Assembly: GCA_963674625.2 (NCBI GenBank)
Contig: CAXXXO010000003.1
Location: forward strand, 496,001-560,000
From: JALHFZ01 sp963674625
GTDB lineage: Bacteria; Synergistota; Synergistia; Synergistales; Aminobacteriaceae
DNA: 64,000 nucleotides
Direction: 5' to 3'
Under the pieces are notes generated by a model. That model made no database searches and was not told the origin of the DNA. It saw only the letters and a list, made by a program, of their open reading frames with translations. Below, piece by piece: positions 43,280-56,626 of this stretch. The translations under genes and the position numbers were made by a program. Position 1 is the stretch's first letter. Each line of letters begins with the position of its first letter.

Positions 43280-44011
43280 TCATCCCTGGGGCAGCTGCCA
43301 TGGGACGGAAAGGTCCACGGGAGCGCCCGTCTTCGCCCCCGGAACCTGGCCGTCCACGAGAAAGCGTACTTTCGCGACGGGGGAAAAATTCTCTGTCATG
43401 GTCTGGACGATCCCCGTGATAAAAAGGGTGCTCTCCGCAGCTCCCTGGTTTGCAAGGGAGGAGACGAAGGACGGGGGAAAATCGAGATAAAGGGTGTTTC
43501 CTGCCCGGAAGGTATGAAGCACTTTCACATCAGAGGAAAACTTTGCGGGCAGAAAGGCGATTATTTTTCCCACCACCTGGCGGATATCATCGTCCATGAT
43601 GCCTGAAAGAAGCTCCACCTTTTCCGAGGTAATGGACCCTTCTTTCGGATAATAGAGGGTGAAGGCGACTTTCCTTGCGTTGAGACGGATCTCTCCGTCC
43701 TCCCCGGCCAGAACCTCCGCTGCCCCCTCCCGGTTTTCCGCCACATCGGGACGGACGAGAATATCCTTCCTGTTGAGCATTCTGAGGGCAAGGGATGTTC
43801 CCACATATCCGGCCACAAAGCAGAAAAGAATGACGCCGGCCCACGCAGCGACCCGGAAAAGCATGGGGGCCTTTTTCGTTTCCTCCCTGGCCGGCCGTCT
43901 CCGGCGGGAAGACCGGCCCTGCTCCGGTTCCGCTTCTCCCCCGGGGTCTTCCCGGTCAAGCTGCCTCACCGTGTAGTCGTCCTCGTAGTTGTCGCCGTAC
44001 TTTCCTTCCAT
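43280..44011 (-). CDS. GerMN-domain membrane-anchored protein
   Basis: This 243-residue protein has an acidic, arginine-rich cytoplasmic start, one membrane helix (VAAWAGVILFCFVAGYVGTSLAL) and an extracytoplasmic GerMN (sporulation/spore germination GerM) domain with FTLYYPKEG, TLYLDFPPSFV and KVRFLVDGQVPG. In non-sporulating bacteria such proteins follow cell-wall amidase genes, as here, and are thought to act on or near peptidoglycan. ATG 44011 is chosen for GGGAGGG; an ATG at 44053 overlapping the amidase stop is the alternative. Confidence 0.85.
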   Translation of the reverse strand: MEGKYGDNYEDDYTVRQLDREDPGGEAEPEQGRSSRRRRPAREETKKAPMLFRVAAWAGVILFCFVAGYVGTSLALRMLNRKDILVRPDVAENREGAAEVLAGEDGEIRLNARKVAFTLYYPKEGSITSEKVELLSGIMDDDIRQVVGKIIAFLPAKFSSDVKVLHTFRAGNTLYLDFPPSFVSSLANQGAAESTLFITGIVQTMTENFSPVAKVRFLVDGQVPGAKTGAPVDLSVPWQLPQG

Positions 44012-44049
44012 AGAGTGCTTCCCTCCCTCTGTCATTTCAGGCGGAACCG

Positions 44050-45660
44050 TCATAAAGTCGCAAGGAAACCGGCAACGCCCTCCGCAAGGGACGCAGCCAT
44101 CCGGTCCTGGTAGGCTCCGTCGGAGAGAAGACGGGAATCTGATTTTTCAGTCAAAAACCCCGTCTCTATGAGCACAGCCGGCATTGCGGCTCCGCGGAGC
44201 ACGAAAAACGGAGCCTGAGCCACCCGCCGCATTTCGATTCGGCCACCCTGGCCTGCGGCAAAGAGGTGTTCTGCGAACCCCGTGCTTTCGCTGATCTTGG
44301 CGTTCTGCTGCATGTTGCCGAGGATGTTGAGCAGCATTTTTGTTCTGCTGTCCGCCGCCTTCGACGTCTCTCCGTTTCCCTGGGCCATATCCCGGTTTTC
44401 GATCAGGGCGAGCTGCATGGCGTCCTTGTCGGTGGGCAGGGCCATAAGATAGATTTCCATGCCGGTGGCATGCCGTCCTTTTGGAAGAGCGTTGGCGTGG
44501 ATGCTGAGAAAAACCTCCGCATTCCATTTGTTCGCCAGGTTCGTCCGCTCCTGAAGGGTGAGATAGATGTCGGAGCTTCGGGTGAGCCTGGCGTCTATTC
44601 CCTTCTTTTGGAGTACTGCGGCCAGCTTGCGGGCAACGGAAAGGTTGATGTCCTTTTCCTTGAGGCCGTTCGCCACCGCACCCGGGTCTTTTCCCCCGTG
44701 GCCGGGATCGATGACCACAATGCCCGTTCCCTTTTTCGTCGACCCGCTGGAGAGAGGGACCGGTTTTTTTTCAGCCCGGGAACCGGGGTCCTGGATTTCA
44801 GTTTTTTTCCCGGCAGGGCCGTTCCGCATAAAATCAAGGACGATCCTTCTCGGTTCGGAGAGGGTGAGAATTTCCACGGGAAGGGCCGAGGTAAACTGAT
44901 AGAGAACCCGGTCGCCGAAGTTCAGGGAGGCTACTTTCACCTCGCTGCATGGAGAGGGAATGCCCGGCAGATCTGTTTTTCCCGGACCGAAGGTTATTTT
45001 CACCCCTTCACCGGACTGCTGAAGTTCAGGATCTCCTTCCCCCTCGATATCGAGGACGGTGCGGATTTTCCCCTCTTCTATGCCCCAGCGGATTCCCTGA
45101 AGGAGAGGCCTGTTCCCCGGAGAGGATGTTTGGGATTCACCCGAAAGAGGAGAAGCCTTCTCCGGCTGCCTGAGACTTTCCTCATCCTGAGGGGCTTGCG
45201 GCTTTTCATCTCCCTCTTTCCACTGCAGATTTCCCTTTTTCCCTGACCGGGACAGAAGGCCGTTGAAAACTTTAAGAGCTGAGCGGTTTTCTATAAACCA
45301 GCCCTCCGGCGTAGAAAGGCACGATGCGGCCAGGGGGACGAGTTCCACGTCGAGCCATACAGCAGCTGCATTGGCTACGAGCTGAAGCTTGCTCTTTCCG
45401 CTGCTGATGATGAAGGTATCGCCCTTTTCAGAGACGGAAAGATTGAGCAGCCTGGCTATAACCCCGGCGGAGACGAGAAGAGATTTCCCTTTTTTTACGG
45501 AGGGAACCTGGCCAAGGGGTGCGCTGCCGGAATAGAGAGTCAGTCCCTCCCCGGCACCGGCACAGGACACCCACAGGCAGAGAAGAAGAAGGACGAAAAG
45601 GCTAACGGCCTGCCGCCGCAATATCCCGAACCAGCATGGAGCATGCCCCTGTGCTTCCAT
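44050..45660 (-). CDS. N-acetylmuramoyl-L-alanine amidase (Amidase_3)
   Basis: This 536-residue exported enzyme cuts the amide bond between peptidoglycan glycan and peptide. The signal peptide region is AVSLFVLLLLCLWVSCAGA. A copper-amine-oxidase-like N-terminal domain, an AMIN-type domain (RTVLDIEGEGD, RRIVLDFM), and the catalytic domain with VIDPGHGGKDPGA, FLSIHANA and the late glutamate in VLIETGFL follow. It overlaps the upstream TldE-like gene by 59 bases. ATG 45660 is chosen over a TTG 9 bases earlier. Confidence 0.9.
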   Translation of the reverse strand: MEAQGHAPCWFGILRRQAVSLFVLLLLCLWVSCAGAGEGLTLYSGSAPLGQVPSVKKGKSLLVSAGVIARLLNLSVSEKGDTFIISSGKSKLQLVANAAAVWLDVELVPLAASCLSTPEGWFIENRSALKVFNGLLSRSGKKGNLQWKEGDEKPQAPQDEESLRQPEKASPLSGESQTSSPGNRPLLQGIRWGIEEGKIRTVLDIEGEGDPELQQSGEGVKITFGPGKTDLPGIPSPCSEVKVASLNFGDRVLYQFTSALPVEILTLSEPRRIVLDFMRNGPAGKKTEIQDPGSRAEKKPVPLSSGSTKKGTGIVVIDPGHGGKDPGAVANGLKEKDINLSVARKLAAVLQKKGIDARLTRSSDIYLTLQERTNLANKWNAEVFLSIHANALPKGRHATGMEIYLMALPTDKDAMQLALIENRDMAQGNGETSKAADSRTKMLLNILGNMQQNAKISESTGFAEHLFAAGQGGRIEMRRVAQAPFFVLRGAAMPAVLIETGFLTEKSDSRLLSDGAYQDRMAASLAEGVAGFLATL

Positions 45661-46963
45661 AGAATGCAAAATCCTTTCCTAAAAGATCCACTGCAAAAAG
45701 CAGGTCCTTCAGATTTCCGGCGATGGTCATTCCCGAGACCGCGCCGCCTATTTCTCCGTCCTCGATGCAGGCCCCCTTGATTCCGAGGGAATAGTCGCCG
45801 CTCACCGGATTGACGGTGTGCAGGCCGAGGAACTCCGTAACGTACAGCCCTTTGCCGGTCTGGAGAAGCATTTCCTCCCTGGACCACGGTCCCGGAGAGA
45901 GACAGAGATTCGTGCAGTCCACGTCGGGAGTGCTTGCCGGCGACCGGTCTGCGTTTCCTGTGGATTCCGTCCCGTCAAGGAAGGCATATTTCAGATTGTA
46001 AAGCCAGCCTTCCACTACTCCCCCGGTAAGAAGCCGGGTTTTTCCGCAGGGAACTCCCTCTCCGTCGAAGGGAGCGCTTCCAAGCCCTCTGTGCAGGGTC
46101 CCGTCATCGGTCAGCGTCATAACAGGAGAAGCGACTTTTTTTCCTTTTTTCCCCTTCAGAAATGAGGTGTTCTTGTGGATGGACGAGGCGAGAAACAGCT
46201 CACCGAGAAGGTCGATCAGGGAGGCAGCCGCTTCCCCGTCGAGAAGAAGGTCATATCTGCCGGTAGCCAGAGGTTTTCCCCCGAGGATAAGGCCCGTTCT
46301 GCGAACTGCCTCGAGGGCTGTTCTGGAGGGAGAAAGGCCCGCCAGAAAGCGGCTGTCCTCTCCGTATCCTCCCATTTCCATTGCTTCTCCGTCCTGCATG
46401 ATCAGGGACAGGCCGCACCCGGCGCTCGTTCCCGAATACCACCCGGAAAGGCCCGCGGTCGATGCATAGTGAACCTCGCCTCCGCCGTCGGCCCAGGAAG
46501 AACTGCGTACGGAAAGAACCCTTGAATCCGCTTCCCGGGCCAGCCCGTCCATCTCTTTGCAGAAGGCCATGCGGCGTTCCGGGGTGATATCCGAAAGAGA
46601 AGGGTCGCTGAGACCAAGATCGGGCAGTTCCGCAAGGGGCACAGGGGAGAGGAAAATCGAAGGGTCTGCCTCGGAAGAAGCGCAGTTTGCGAGGCTCCAT
46701 TCCACAATATCCTCAAGAAATTCCCTGTCAAGGGAGTTGCTGTGGGCCACTCCCTGCCGGCCTTCAGGGTCAATGGTCCGCAGCCCCACCGCGAGGGAGG
46801 CTCCGGAAGAATTTTTCTCCGGTTTCCCGTCGCAGAGAGACAGGGACTGGCCGCTTCTGAAGGTGTAGAGCACATCCGCTGCAGCGGCTCCCTTTTCCTT
46901 GGCCTTGCGGAGAAGAAAGGATGCGGCTTCCTCCACACGGTCACGGGAAAAAAGGGGATTCAA
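45602..46963 (-). CDS. TldE/PmbA-type metallopeptidase homologue
   Basis: This 453-residue protein of the TldD/PmbA family lacks the HExxH motif of TldD, as expected for the TldE (PmbA) side of the heterodimer. That dimer trims unfolded or modified peptides, for example in microcin B17 and some RiPP maturation. Blocks are LCDGKPEKNSSGASLAVGLR, KGKKVASPVMTLTDDG, the STPDVDCTNLCLSPG region and GGAVSGMTIAGNL. No tldD partner is in the window. Its stop lies inside the amidase gene and its start overlaps the threonine aldolase stop by 4 bases. Confidence 0.85.
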   Translation of the reverse strand: MNPLFSRDRVEEAASFLLRKAKEKGAAAADVLYTFRSGQSLSLCDGKPEKNSSGASLAVGLRTIDPEGRQGVAHSNSLDREFLEDIVEWSLANCASSEADPSIFLSPVPLAELPDLGLSDPSLSDITPERRMAFCKEMDGLAREADSRVLSVRSSSWADGGGEVHYASTAGLSGWYSGTSAGCGLSLIMQDGEAMEMGGYGEDSRFLAGLSPSRTALEAVRRTGLILGGKPLATGRYDLLLDGEAAASLIDLLGELFLASSIHKNTSFLKGKKGKKVASPVMTLTDDGTLHRGLGSAPFDGEGVPCGKTRLLTGGVVEGWLYNLKYAFLDGTESTGNADRSPASTPDVDCTNLCLSPGPWSREEMLLQTGKGLYVTEFLGLHTVNPVSGDYSLGIKGACIEDGEIGGAVSGMTIAGNLKDLLFAVDLLGKDFAFYGSTGACSMLVRDIAAAGR

Positions 46964-47988
46964 GACAGGGGAACCTCCTCGAGAATGATCTTTGCCGCAG
47001 TTTCAGCCTGTTCCCTGGAGACGTCGAGATGGGTCACGAGGCGAACTCTTCCCGGTCCGGCGGCGTTGAACAGGACACCCCGGGCAGCGCAGCGTCCGGG
47101 AAGATTTTCGGAGACCGAGACCGGAATCCGGAAGTACACCATATTCGTGGGCTTTGCATTCCGTTCCACTTCGATTCCGCCCCCGGCGAGCAGAGAGGCC
47201 AGAAGAGCCGCGTTTTCGTGATCTTCCTTCAGCCTTGAAATATTATGGTCGAAAGCGTATATCCCCGCGGCGGCGATGATTCCAGCCTGGCGAAGTCCTC
47301 CGCCGACCTTTTTTCTCCAGAAACGGGCTTTTTCGACGAACTCCCTGGTGCCGCACAGAAGGCTGCCCACGGGGGCGCCCAGCCCCTTGGAGAGGCAGAT
47401 CTGGACCGAATCGACGAGGGTGCCGTAGGAATCCACTCCCGTGTTCCACGCAGCGGCGGCGTTGAAAACCCGGGCTCCGTCGAGATGGATCGCGAGACCG
47501 CACTTCCGGGCCTGGTCTGCGGTTTTCTTCATCTGTTCAGGGGAGAGGGCAAGACCGCCGCACCGGTTGTGGGTATTTTCCATGCACAGCAGCGTGGGAG
47601 GGGCGAAATGGACGTTCGAGGGTCTGCAGAATCGGACGACTTCCTCGGGCGGGATAATTCCCGAAGAATCGTCCGCCGCAAGGGGAAGAATGCCGCCGAG
47701 AGCGGCCATGCCGCCCCCTTCGTAGTTGAGAATATGTGAATCCGCGCCGACGATGGCCGCTTCTCCCCGGCAGCAGTGGGTGAGAAGGGCCACGATATTG
47801 CCCATGGTGCCGGAGGTGAGATAGAGGGAGGCTTCCTTGCCGGTCAGCCCGGCACCTTTCTCCTCGAGACGGTGAACTGTGGGGTCCTCGCCGTAGACGT
47901 CGTCTCCCACTTCCGCCTCAGCCATGGCCCTCCGCATTTCCAGAGAGGGTTTCGTTACGGTATCGCTTTTCAGATCGATCGGAAACAT
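46960..47988 (-). CDS. Low-specificity L-threonine aldolase
   Basis: This 342-residue PLP enzyme splits threonine or allo-threonine to glycine and acetaldehyde. Blocks are DLKSDTVTKPSLEMRRAM, VGDDVYGEDPTV, HLDGARVFNAA and the PLP lysine in CLSKGLGAPVGSLL. AAGGAGGAATC precedes the ATG. It heads the tightly packed run threonine aldolase, tldE, amidase, GerMN. Confidence 0.93.
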   Translation of the reverse strand: MFPIDLKSDTVTKPSLEMRRAMAEAEVGDDVYGEDPTVHRLEEKGAGLTGKEASLYLTSGTMGNIVALLTHCCRGEAAIVGADSHILNYEGGGMAALGGILPLAADDSSGIIPPEEVVRFCRPSNVHFAPPTLLCMENTHNRCGGLALSPEQMKKTADQARKCGLAIHLDGARVFNAAAAWNTGVDSYGTLVDSVQICLSKGLGAPVGSLLCGTREFVEKARFWRKKVGGGLRQAGIIAAAGIYAFDHNISRLKEDHENAALLASLLAGGGIEVERNAKPTNMVYFRIPVSVSENLPGRCAARGVLFNAAGPGRVRLVTHLDVSREQAETAAKIILEEVPLS

Positions 47989-48102
47989 GAATGATTCCTC
48001 CTTGAACGGCCGGAGCCGTTGATTTCAAATCGATATAATAACATTAAAGGGGAAATTTCCCGAGGGTATTTTTCGCGCAAAAAGGAGTTCTGCCCCCTGA
48101 AG

Positions 48103-48918
48103 CTACAGAATCACGCCAAGACGGGCCCAGGGCAGAAAATCATCCGGGACGGAGATTCCCATGGGGTGGTCTGAGCCGTGAAAGTCGCTCCCCGCAGTTG
48201 GAAAGAGGGAAAATTCTTCGGCGAGGGAAAGATACTGAAACTGCTGTCCCGCCGTCTGCTTCGACGTTTTGCATTCCATTCCCCATAAGCCCTCTTCCTT
48301 CAGCTCGCCGAGCAGCAGCTTCAGTTCCCCGGCATCTGAAGTCGTCTGTTCGGGATGGGCGAGGACGGCGAGTCCTCCGGATCTGCGGATAATATCCATG
48401 CACTCGGAGGGCGAGGGACGGTACCGTTCGACATAGGCAGGAGCCCCTCTCTCGAGATATTTCAGGAACGCCGCCCCCGTGTCGGGAGCGTATCCTTTTT
48501 TCACGAGCACTTCCGCGAAATGGGGACGGCCGACAATGCCCCCTCCAGCCTGCCTTTCGACTTCCTCCAGGGAGATATCCGCGCCCAGCTTCCTGAGCCT
48601 GGTGCAGATCTCCGCGTTCCTCACGCTTCTTCCGAGCTGGATTTTCTCCAGGTTTTTTTCTATGCCGTCTTTTCCCGTGTCGATTCGGTATCCGAGTATA
48701 TGAAGGGTCGATCCGTATTCGGCGGAAAGCTCGATTCCCGGAATTCCCCGGACATTCCTTTTCCTGCATGCCGCAGCGAATTCCTCGAGCCCGGCCGCCG
48801 TGTCATGATCGGTCAGGGCAATAACGGAGACTCCCTCCCTGCGGGCTCGCACCGGAAGCTCTTTCGGAGCGAGCTTCCCGTCGGAGAAAGTGCTGTGAAG
48901 GTGAAGATCGATGCGCAT
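48103..48918 (-). CDS. PHP-domain phosphoesterase
   Basis: This 271-residue metal-dependent enzyme of the nucleoside 3',5'-bisphosphatase / RNase AM (YciV) group has all PHP motifs: DLHLHSTFSDG, ALTDHDT, GIELSAEY, the histidines of GRPHFAEV and LAHPEQT, and GSDFHGSDH. It probably removes phosphate from pAp or trims RNA ends. The ATG overlaps the cheW stop by one base (TAATG). Confidence 0.88.
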   Translation of the reverse strand: MRIDLHLHSTFSDGKLAPKELPVRARREGVSVIALTDHDTAAGLEEFAAACRKRNVRGIPGIELSAEYGSTLHILGYRIDTGKDGIEKNLEKIQLGRSVRNAEICTRLRKLGADISLEEVERQAGGGIVGRPHFAEVLVKKGYAPDTGAAFLKYLERGAPAYVERYRPSPSECMDIIRRSGGLAVLAHPEQTTSDAGELKLLLGELKEEGLWGMECKTSKQTAGQQFQYLSLAEEFSLFPTAGSDFHGSDHPMGISVPDDFLPWARLGVIL

Positions 48919-49436
48919 TATCTGGATTCCCGGGCTTCATTCTCGAGCATGTCGTCAATATCGAAGAGAGCGGGAAGATCGAGAAGCACGATCAGGCGGC
49001 CGTCGTTCCGCTTGGCCACTCCGAGAAGATATTTTCTTTCCATGGACAGATTCAGCTGGGGAGCCGGTTCGATCTGCCCGTCACAGATGTTTGAAACCTC
49101 TTTCACAGCATCCACGAGGATTCCGAAGAGCATTTCGTTCCAGGTCAAGACGACGATTCTCGCCTTGTCGGTAAGGTCTCGCTCCGACACCTCCATCTTC
49201 AGGCGCATGTCAAAGACAGGAACTATGGAGCCCCGGAGGTTTATGACCCCCCTCACAGAGGAAGGGGCATTTGGAACGCGGGTGATGAAGGGAGGCAGCC
49301 GGACGATTTCCCGGACGAAATTGACGTCCAGTCCGTAATCTTCTTCTCCGAGGGAGAATATGAGGGTAATATGCTCTACCCCCCGGTCATCCCCCTCGTT
49401 TTGCGTCATTTTTATTTCCTTTGCCGCGACTGCCAT
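48918..49436 (-). CDS. cheW: CheW-like chemotaxis coupling protein
   Basis: This 172-residue SH3-like protein links chemoreceptors to the CheA kinase. Blocks are ITLIFSLGEEDYGLDVNFVREIVR, VRGVINLRGSIVPVFDMR, FGILVDAVKEV and LLGVAKRNDGRLIVLLDL. AGGAGG lies 9 bases before the ATG. No cheA or receptor gene is in the window, so it joins an array encoded elsewhere. Confidence 0.92.
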   Translation of the reverse strand: MAVAAKEIKMTQNEGDDRGVEHITLIFSLGEEDYGLDVNFVREIVRLPPFITRVPNAPSSVRGVINLRGSIVPVFDMRLKMEVSERDLTDKARIVVLTWNEMLFGILVDAVKEVSNICDGQIEPAPQLNLSMERKYLLGVAKRNDGRLIVLLDLPALFDIDDMLENEARESR

Positions 49437-49474
49437 CGAACCGACCTCCTGAAATTTTCTGGTGCGGGGCTCCC

Positions 49475-49996
49475 TTATTGCCAGGGCTCCCTGTGGAGGA
49501 GTTCCCCGCTATGGAGAAGAAAGATGGAAATTCCCCCTTCGTCGAGCAGTGCCGCGCTCGCGGGGTCTCTCCCCTTGGGAAGAGAGGCTGACCCCGGATT
49601 GAGGAAAATCGTTTTGCCCTCCCGAACGATGGAGGAAACATGAGTGTGACCGTACACAACCAGGTCTGCTCCGCAGGAAAGAGCTGTCCTCCGAAGCAGG
49701 GGGAAACGGTCGCCGTGTCCGACGAGAATGAGAAGACCCTCCCACCAGACCGTGCAGTATGGGGCCATCAGCGGGCGGCCAAGAAGATCTTCGTCCGAAG
49801 AGAGGTCGGCATTTCCCCTTGAAATTATCACAGGAAAGGGGACAGTTCGTATGGAGTCCGCCAGTTCTTCGGCCCCCGGAGAGAGCACATCCCCTCCGTG
49901 GAGAACTCCGTCGATCTCACCCCACCTGCCAAGAGCCCGGGTCCATCCTTCGTTCTGCCCGTGCGTATCTGCGATGACGCCAAGCTTCTTTTTCAT
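49475..49996 (-). CDS. YfcE/MJ0936-family phosphodiesterase
   Basis: This 173-residue calcineurin-like phosphoesterase has the full set of metal-binding motifs: VIADTHG, LHGGDV, ISRGNADL, VGHGDR and VYGHTH. Members hydrolyse phosphodiesters in vitro; the cellular substrate is unknown. ATG 49996 is chosen (GGAGGG before it), since a longer frame adds 37 unrelated residues. Confidence 0.9.
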   Translation of the reverse strand: MKKKLGVIADTHGQNEGWTRALGRWGEIDGVLHGGDVLSPGAEELADSIRTVPFPVIISRGNADLSSDEDLLGRPLMAPYCTVWWEGLLILVGHGDRFPLLRRTALSCGADLVVYGHTHVSSIVREGKTIFLNPGSASLPKGRDPASAALLDEGGISIFLLHSGELLHREPWQ

Positions 49997-50148
49997 GGCA
50001 GCACCCTCCGTCTTCACATTTTCGCAAGCCGCCGGAAAGAGCGGCAGATACAATGCAGGAAGCGGTTTTTCCGTCGTTTTTATTGTACCATTGAACGCAG
50101 GGTTCACGAACGGCGGGTTTTCTACATTACTGAAAGGGATGAGACATC

Positions 50149-50511
50149 GTGGATGAAAAAGAACTGTACGGCGAAATGAAAAAACTCCTCGAATCTGAAG
50201 GACTCGTCACCGCGAGACTGGTCGAATCGGTCTCCCGAACGGCCCAGATGTGCTCCGTCACATTGCCTGAAATGCAGGTTCTCTTCGATCAGTGGCTTTC
50301 TCTTATTGGAGGGGAGGTGCGGAGGGTGGCCGAACCGGGAAAGGAAATCGACGTCTCTGAAACCGCAGGGGCTATCGGCATCAGCCCGTCCTCCCTTCTG
50401 GCCATTCTCCTTTCGCTCCAGCGGAGGGGGAAGATCTCCGTCAAATCCCTTCGCATCGGGGAGGGCAAAGAGGAAAACGAGGATATCTGTTCCTGCCTCC
50501 GGGAGCGTTAA
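50149..50511 (+). CDS. Hypothetical protein with helix-turn-helix-like end
   Basis: This 120-residue protein is not recognised. Its C-terminal half, ETAGAIGISPSSLLAILLSLQRRGKI and a following short strand region, looks like a winged helix. The end carries CSC. The start is GTG, with AAAGGGATG before it. It is 9 bases upstream of the DeoC-like gene and almost certainly cotranscribed with it, divergent from yfcE. Confidence 0.65.
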   Translation: MDEKELYGEMKKLLESEGLVTARLVESVSRTAQMCSVTLPEMQVLFDQWLSLIGGEVRRVAEPGKEIDVSETAGAIGISPSSLLAILLSLQRRGKISVKSLRIGEGKEENEDICSCLRER

Positions 50512-50520
50512 ATCCGGGCG

Positions 50521-51273
50521 ATGACTACGGATCTCGAGCTTCTTTCGGGAATGGCCCGAAGGAGGGCCGCGCAGGCCGAGGCAGGGATGTTCACTCTCGA
50601 AGAAGGGTTTGACCTCCCTTCCCGGATCGAGCATACAGCCCTTCGTCCTTTCCTGTCAGAGGTCGAACTCGAAACCATCTGTGCCCGCGCCCTTGCAGGG
50701 AACTTCGCAGCCCTCTGCGTCCCCCTTCCATGGATAGGGGCCGCAAGAAGTCTTCTTTCTTCAGGCACTGTCTCTGTAGCCGCGGCGATTTCCTACCCTC
50801 TCGGAACTTCTCCCTTCGAAATTCAGGCAGCGGAAACCCGGTGCGCCATTGAATCGGGCGCCCAGGAGATCTCCGTCACCCTGGATCACTGGAAATTGAA
50901 AAAAACGGACACATCGGAACTGCGGCGGGAAATGGAAAGCCTGAGAGAAATTTCAGAGGGGGTCTCCCTCTCCTTCACCCTGGAAACATCCATGCTTTCC
51001 GACGAGGAAATGATTACAGCCGTGCGGCTGGCCGAACTTGCCCGGGCGAATTGGGTCCGGAGCGGATGCGGCCTGTGGAAAAATGCCGGCATCGGCGAGA
51101 TAGCCCTTCTGAAATCCGCCGCCCCGGATTCGATGAAAATCTGTGCCTCTGCTGAAAAAGAACGGAGCGGATCCAGGAACATTCTTCCCCTCTTCGCGGC
51201 GGGTGCGGACAGGATCAGTACTTCCTTTCCCCAGGAGATGCTTCAGGGCTCAACCCTTTCGTCCGGGGACTGA
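50521..51273 (+). CDS. DeoC-like aldolase homologue without catalytic residues
   Basis: This 250-residue protein follows the deoxyribose-phosphate aldolase fold: RIEHTALRPFLSEVELE, AALCVPLPW and SYPLGTSPFEIQAAE match the DeoC N-terminal blocks. Known catalytic positions are changed. The Schiff-base lysine region (VKTSTG in DeoC) reads WVRSGCG with R180. The second lysine (KASGG) reads CASAE at C208. The active aspartate (EVDMV) reads EISVT. It should not have aldolase activity. It may bind a sugar phosphate as a sensor, perhaps with the HTH-like partner upstream. There is no strong ribosome binding site, so translation is probably coupled. Confidence 0.7.
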   Translation: MTTDLELLSGMARRRAAQAEAGMFTLEEGFDLPSRIEHTALRPFLSEVELETICARALAGNFAALCVPLPWIGAARSLLSSGTVSVAAAISYPLGTSPFEIQAAETRCAIESGAQEISVTLDHWKLKKTDTSELRREMESLREISEGVSLSFTLETSMLSDEEMITAVRLAELARANWVRSGCGLWKNAGIGEIALLKSAAPDSMKICASAEKERSGSRNILPLFAAGADRISTSFPQEMLQGSTLSSGD

Positions 51274-51326
51274 TTCATCCGCGATATCCGCATCTCTTCT
51301 TCGCCGGGATCTTCCGGACACGGAAA

Positions 51327-51374
51327 CAAAACACGAGGGCATTCCTTTTGGGGAACGCCCTCGTGTTTTGTTTG
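51327..51374. terminator. Bidirectional terminator between the DeoC-like gene and the rRNA operon
   Basis: AAAACACGAGGGC...GCCCTCGTGTTTT, a stem of about 17 bp with a small bulge, flanked by A and T runs. It lies at the meeting of the plus-strand DeoC-like operon and the minus-strand 5S gene. Confidence 0.9.
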
Positions 51375-51381
51375 TAAGGAT

Positions 51382-51499
51382 TTCCGGCAGCGACCTACTC
51401 TCCCACGGATAGCCTCCGCAGTACCATCGGCGCTGGAGGGCTTAACTGCCGGGTTCGGCATGGAACCGGGTGTGACCCCTCCGCAAAAACCACCGGAAA
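51382..51499 (-). rRNA. rrf: 5S ribosomal RNA
   Basis: About 118 bases, with complementary ends (TTCCGGTGG and CTGCCGGAA) and the internal CCGAACCCGGCAGTTAAG and GGGAGAGTAGGTCG conserved in bacterial 5S. Ends are approximate. Confidence 0.95.
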
Positions 51500-51554
51500 T
51501 CCAATTCATAAGATCTCCACAGACACTACAGCTTCTAGAAGAAGAAAGAAAAAA

Positions 51555-54550
<2,996 letters not shown>

Positions 54551-54618
54551 CTTTCTTCTTCGCTTCCTCTATTCTGCTGTCAATGTCCATGGAGATTATC
54601 TGGCTCTTAAAAAACATT

Positions 54619-54693
54619 TGGTGGAGATGATCGGATTCGAACCGACGACTTCCTGCGTGCAAGGCAGGCGCTCTCCCACTGAGCTACATCCCC
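54619..54693 (-). tRNA. tRNA-Ala(TGC)
   Basis: Cloverleaf starting GGGGATGTAGCTC, anticodon TGC in TTGCACG, encoded CCA, in the 16S-23S spacer. Confidence 0.96.
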
Positions 54694-54704
54694 ATTCCAG
54701 AATT

Positions 54705-54781
54705 TGGTGGGCCGAGGAGGATTCGAACCTCCGACCTCGCGGTTATCAGCCGCGTGCTCTAACCAACTGAGCTATCGGCCC
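54705..54781 (-). tRNA. tRNA-Ile(GAT)
   Basis: Cloverleaf starting GGGCCGATAGCTC, anticodon GAT in CTGATAA, encoded CCA, in the 16S-23S spacer, 11 bases before tRNA-Ala. Confidence 0.96.
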
Positions 54782-54856
54782 ACAAAAGACACAGTGCATA
54801 AAGAAGTGCGAAGCCCTTGTTGTTTGAGGTCTGCCTTGCTTAAATGACGCAGATCT

Positions 54857-56385
<1,529 letters not shown>

Positions 56386-56462
56386 TCGGACCTCGCTTCA
56401 CTTCTTTATGCACTGTATTCTTTTTTCAAGTTCCGTCGCTGCCCTCTCGGGCAACGGCGAAG

Positions 56463-56491
56463 AATATACCACGGCAGAAAGGGTTTGACAA
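56463..56491 (-). promoter_or_regulatory. rRNA operon promoter
   Basis: TTGTCA (56486-56491), 17-base spacer, TATATT (56463-56468), about 80 bases before the 16S gene. Confidence 0.85.
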
Positions 56492-56534
56492 GCCCCCTGA
56501 ATCATTTTTTTTAAGGAATTTCACAAAAAAGGGG

Positions 56535-56611
56535 TGGTATAATGAACCGGATAAAAAATGAAGCCCTTTCTTCGTTTCGCAAATCAGCCGGCACGCTGAT
56601 TTTTTATCCGG
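56535..56611 (+). promoter_or_regulatory. PBP1A promoter and structured leader
   Basis: Extended -10 TGGTATAAT (TATAAT 56538-56543). The transcript should begin at about 56550, within the block CCGGATAAAAAAT (56547-56559). That block is fully complementary to ATTTTTTATCCGG (56599-56611), just before the AAGGAGG of the gene. An inner hairpin AAATCAGC / GCTGATTT (56581-56602) followed by T's looks like a terminator, and the two structures share bases. Confidence 0.6.
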
Positions 56612-56626
56612 CAAGGAGGCAACCGA

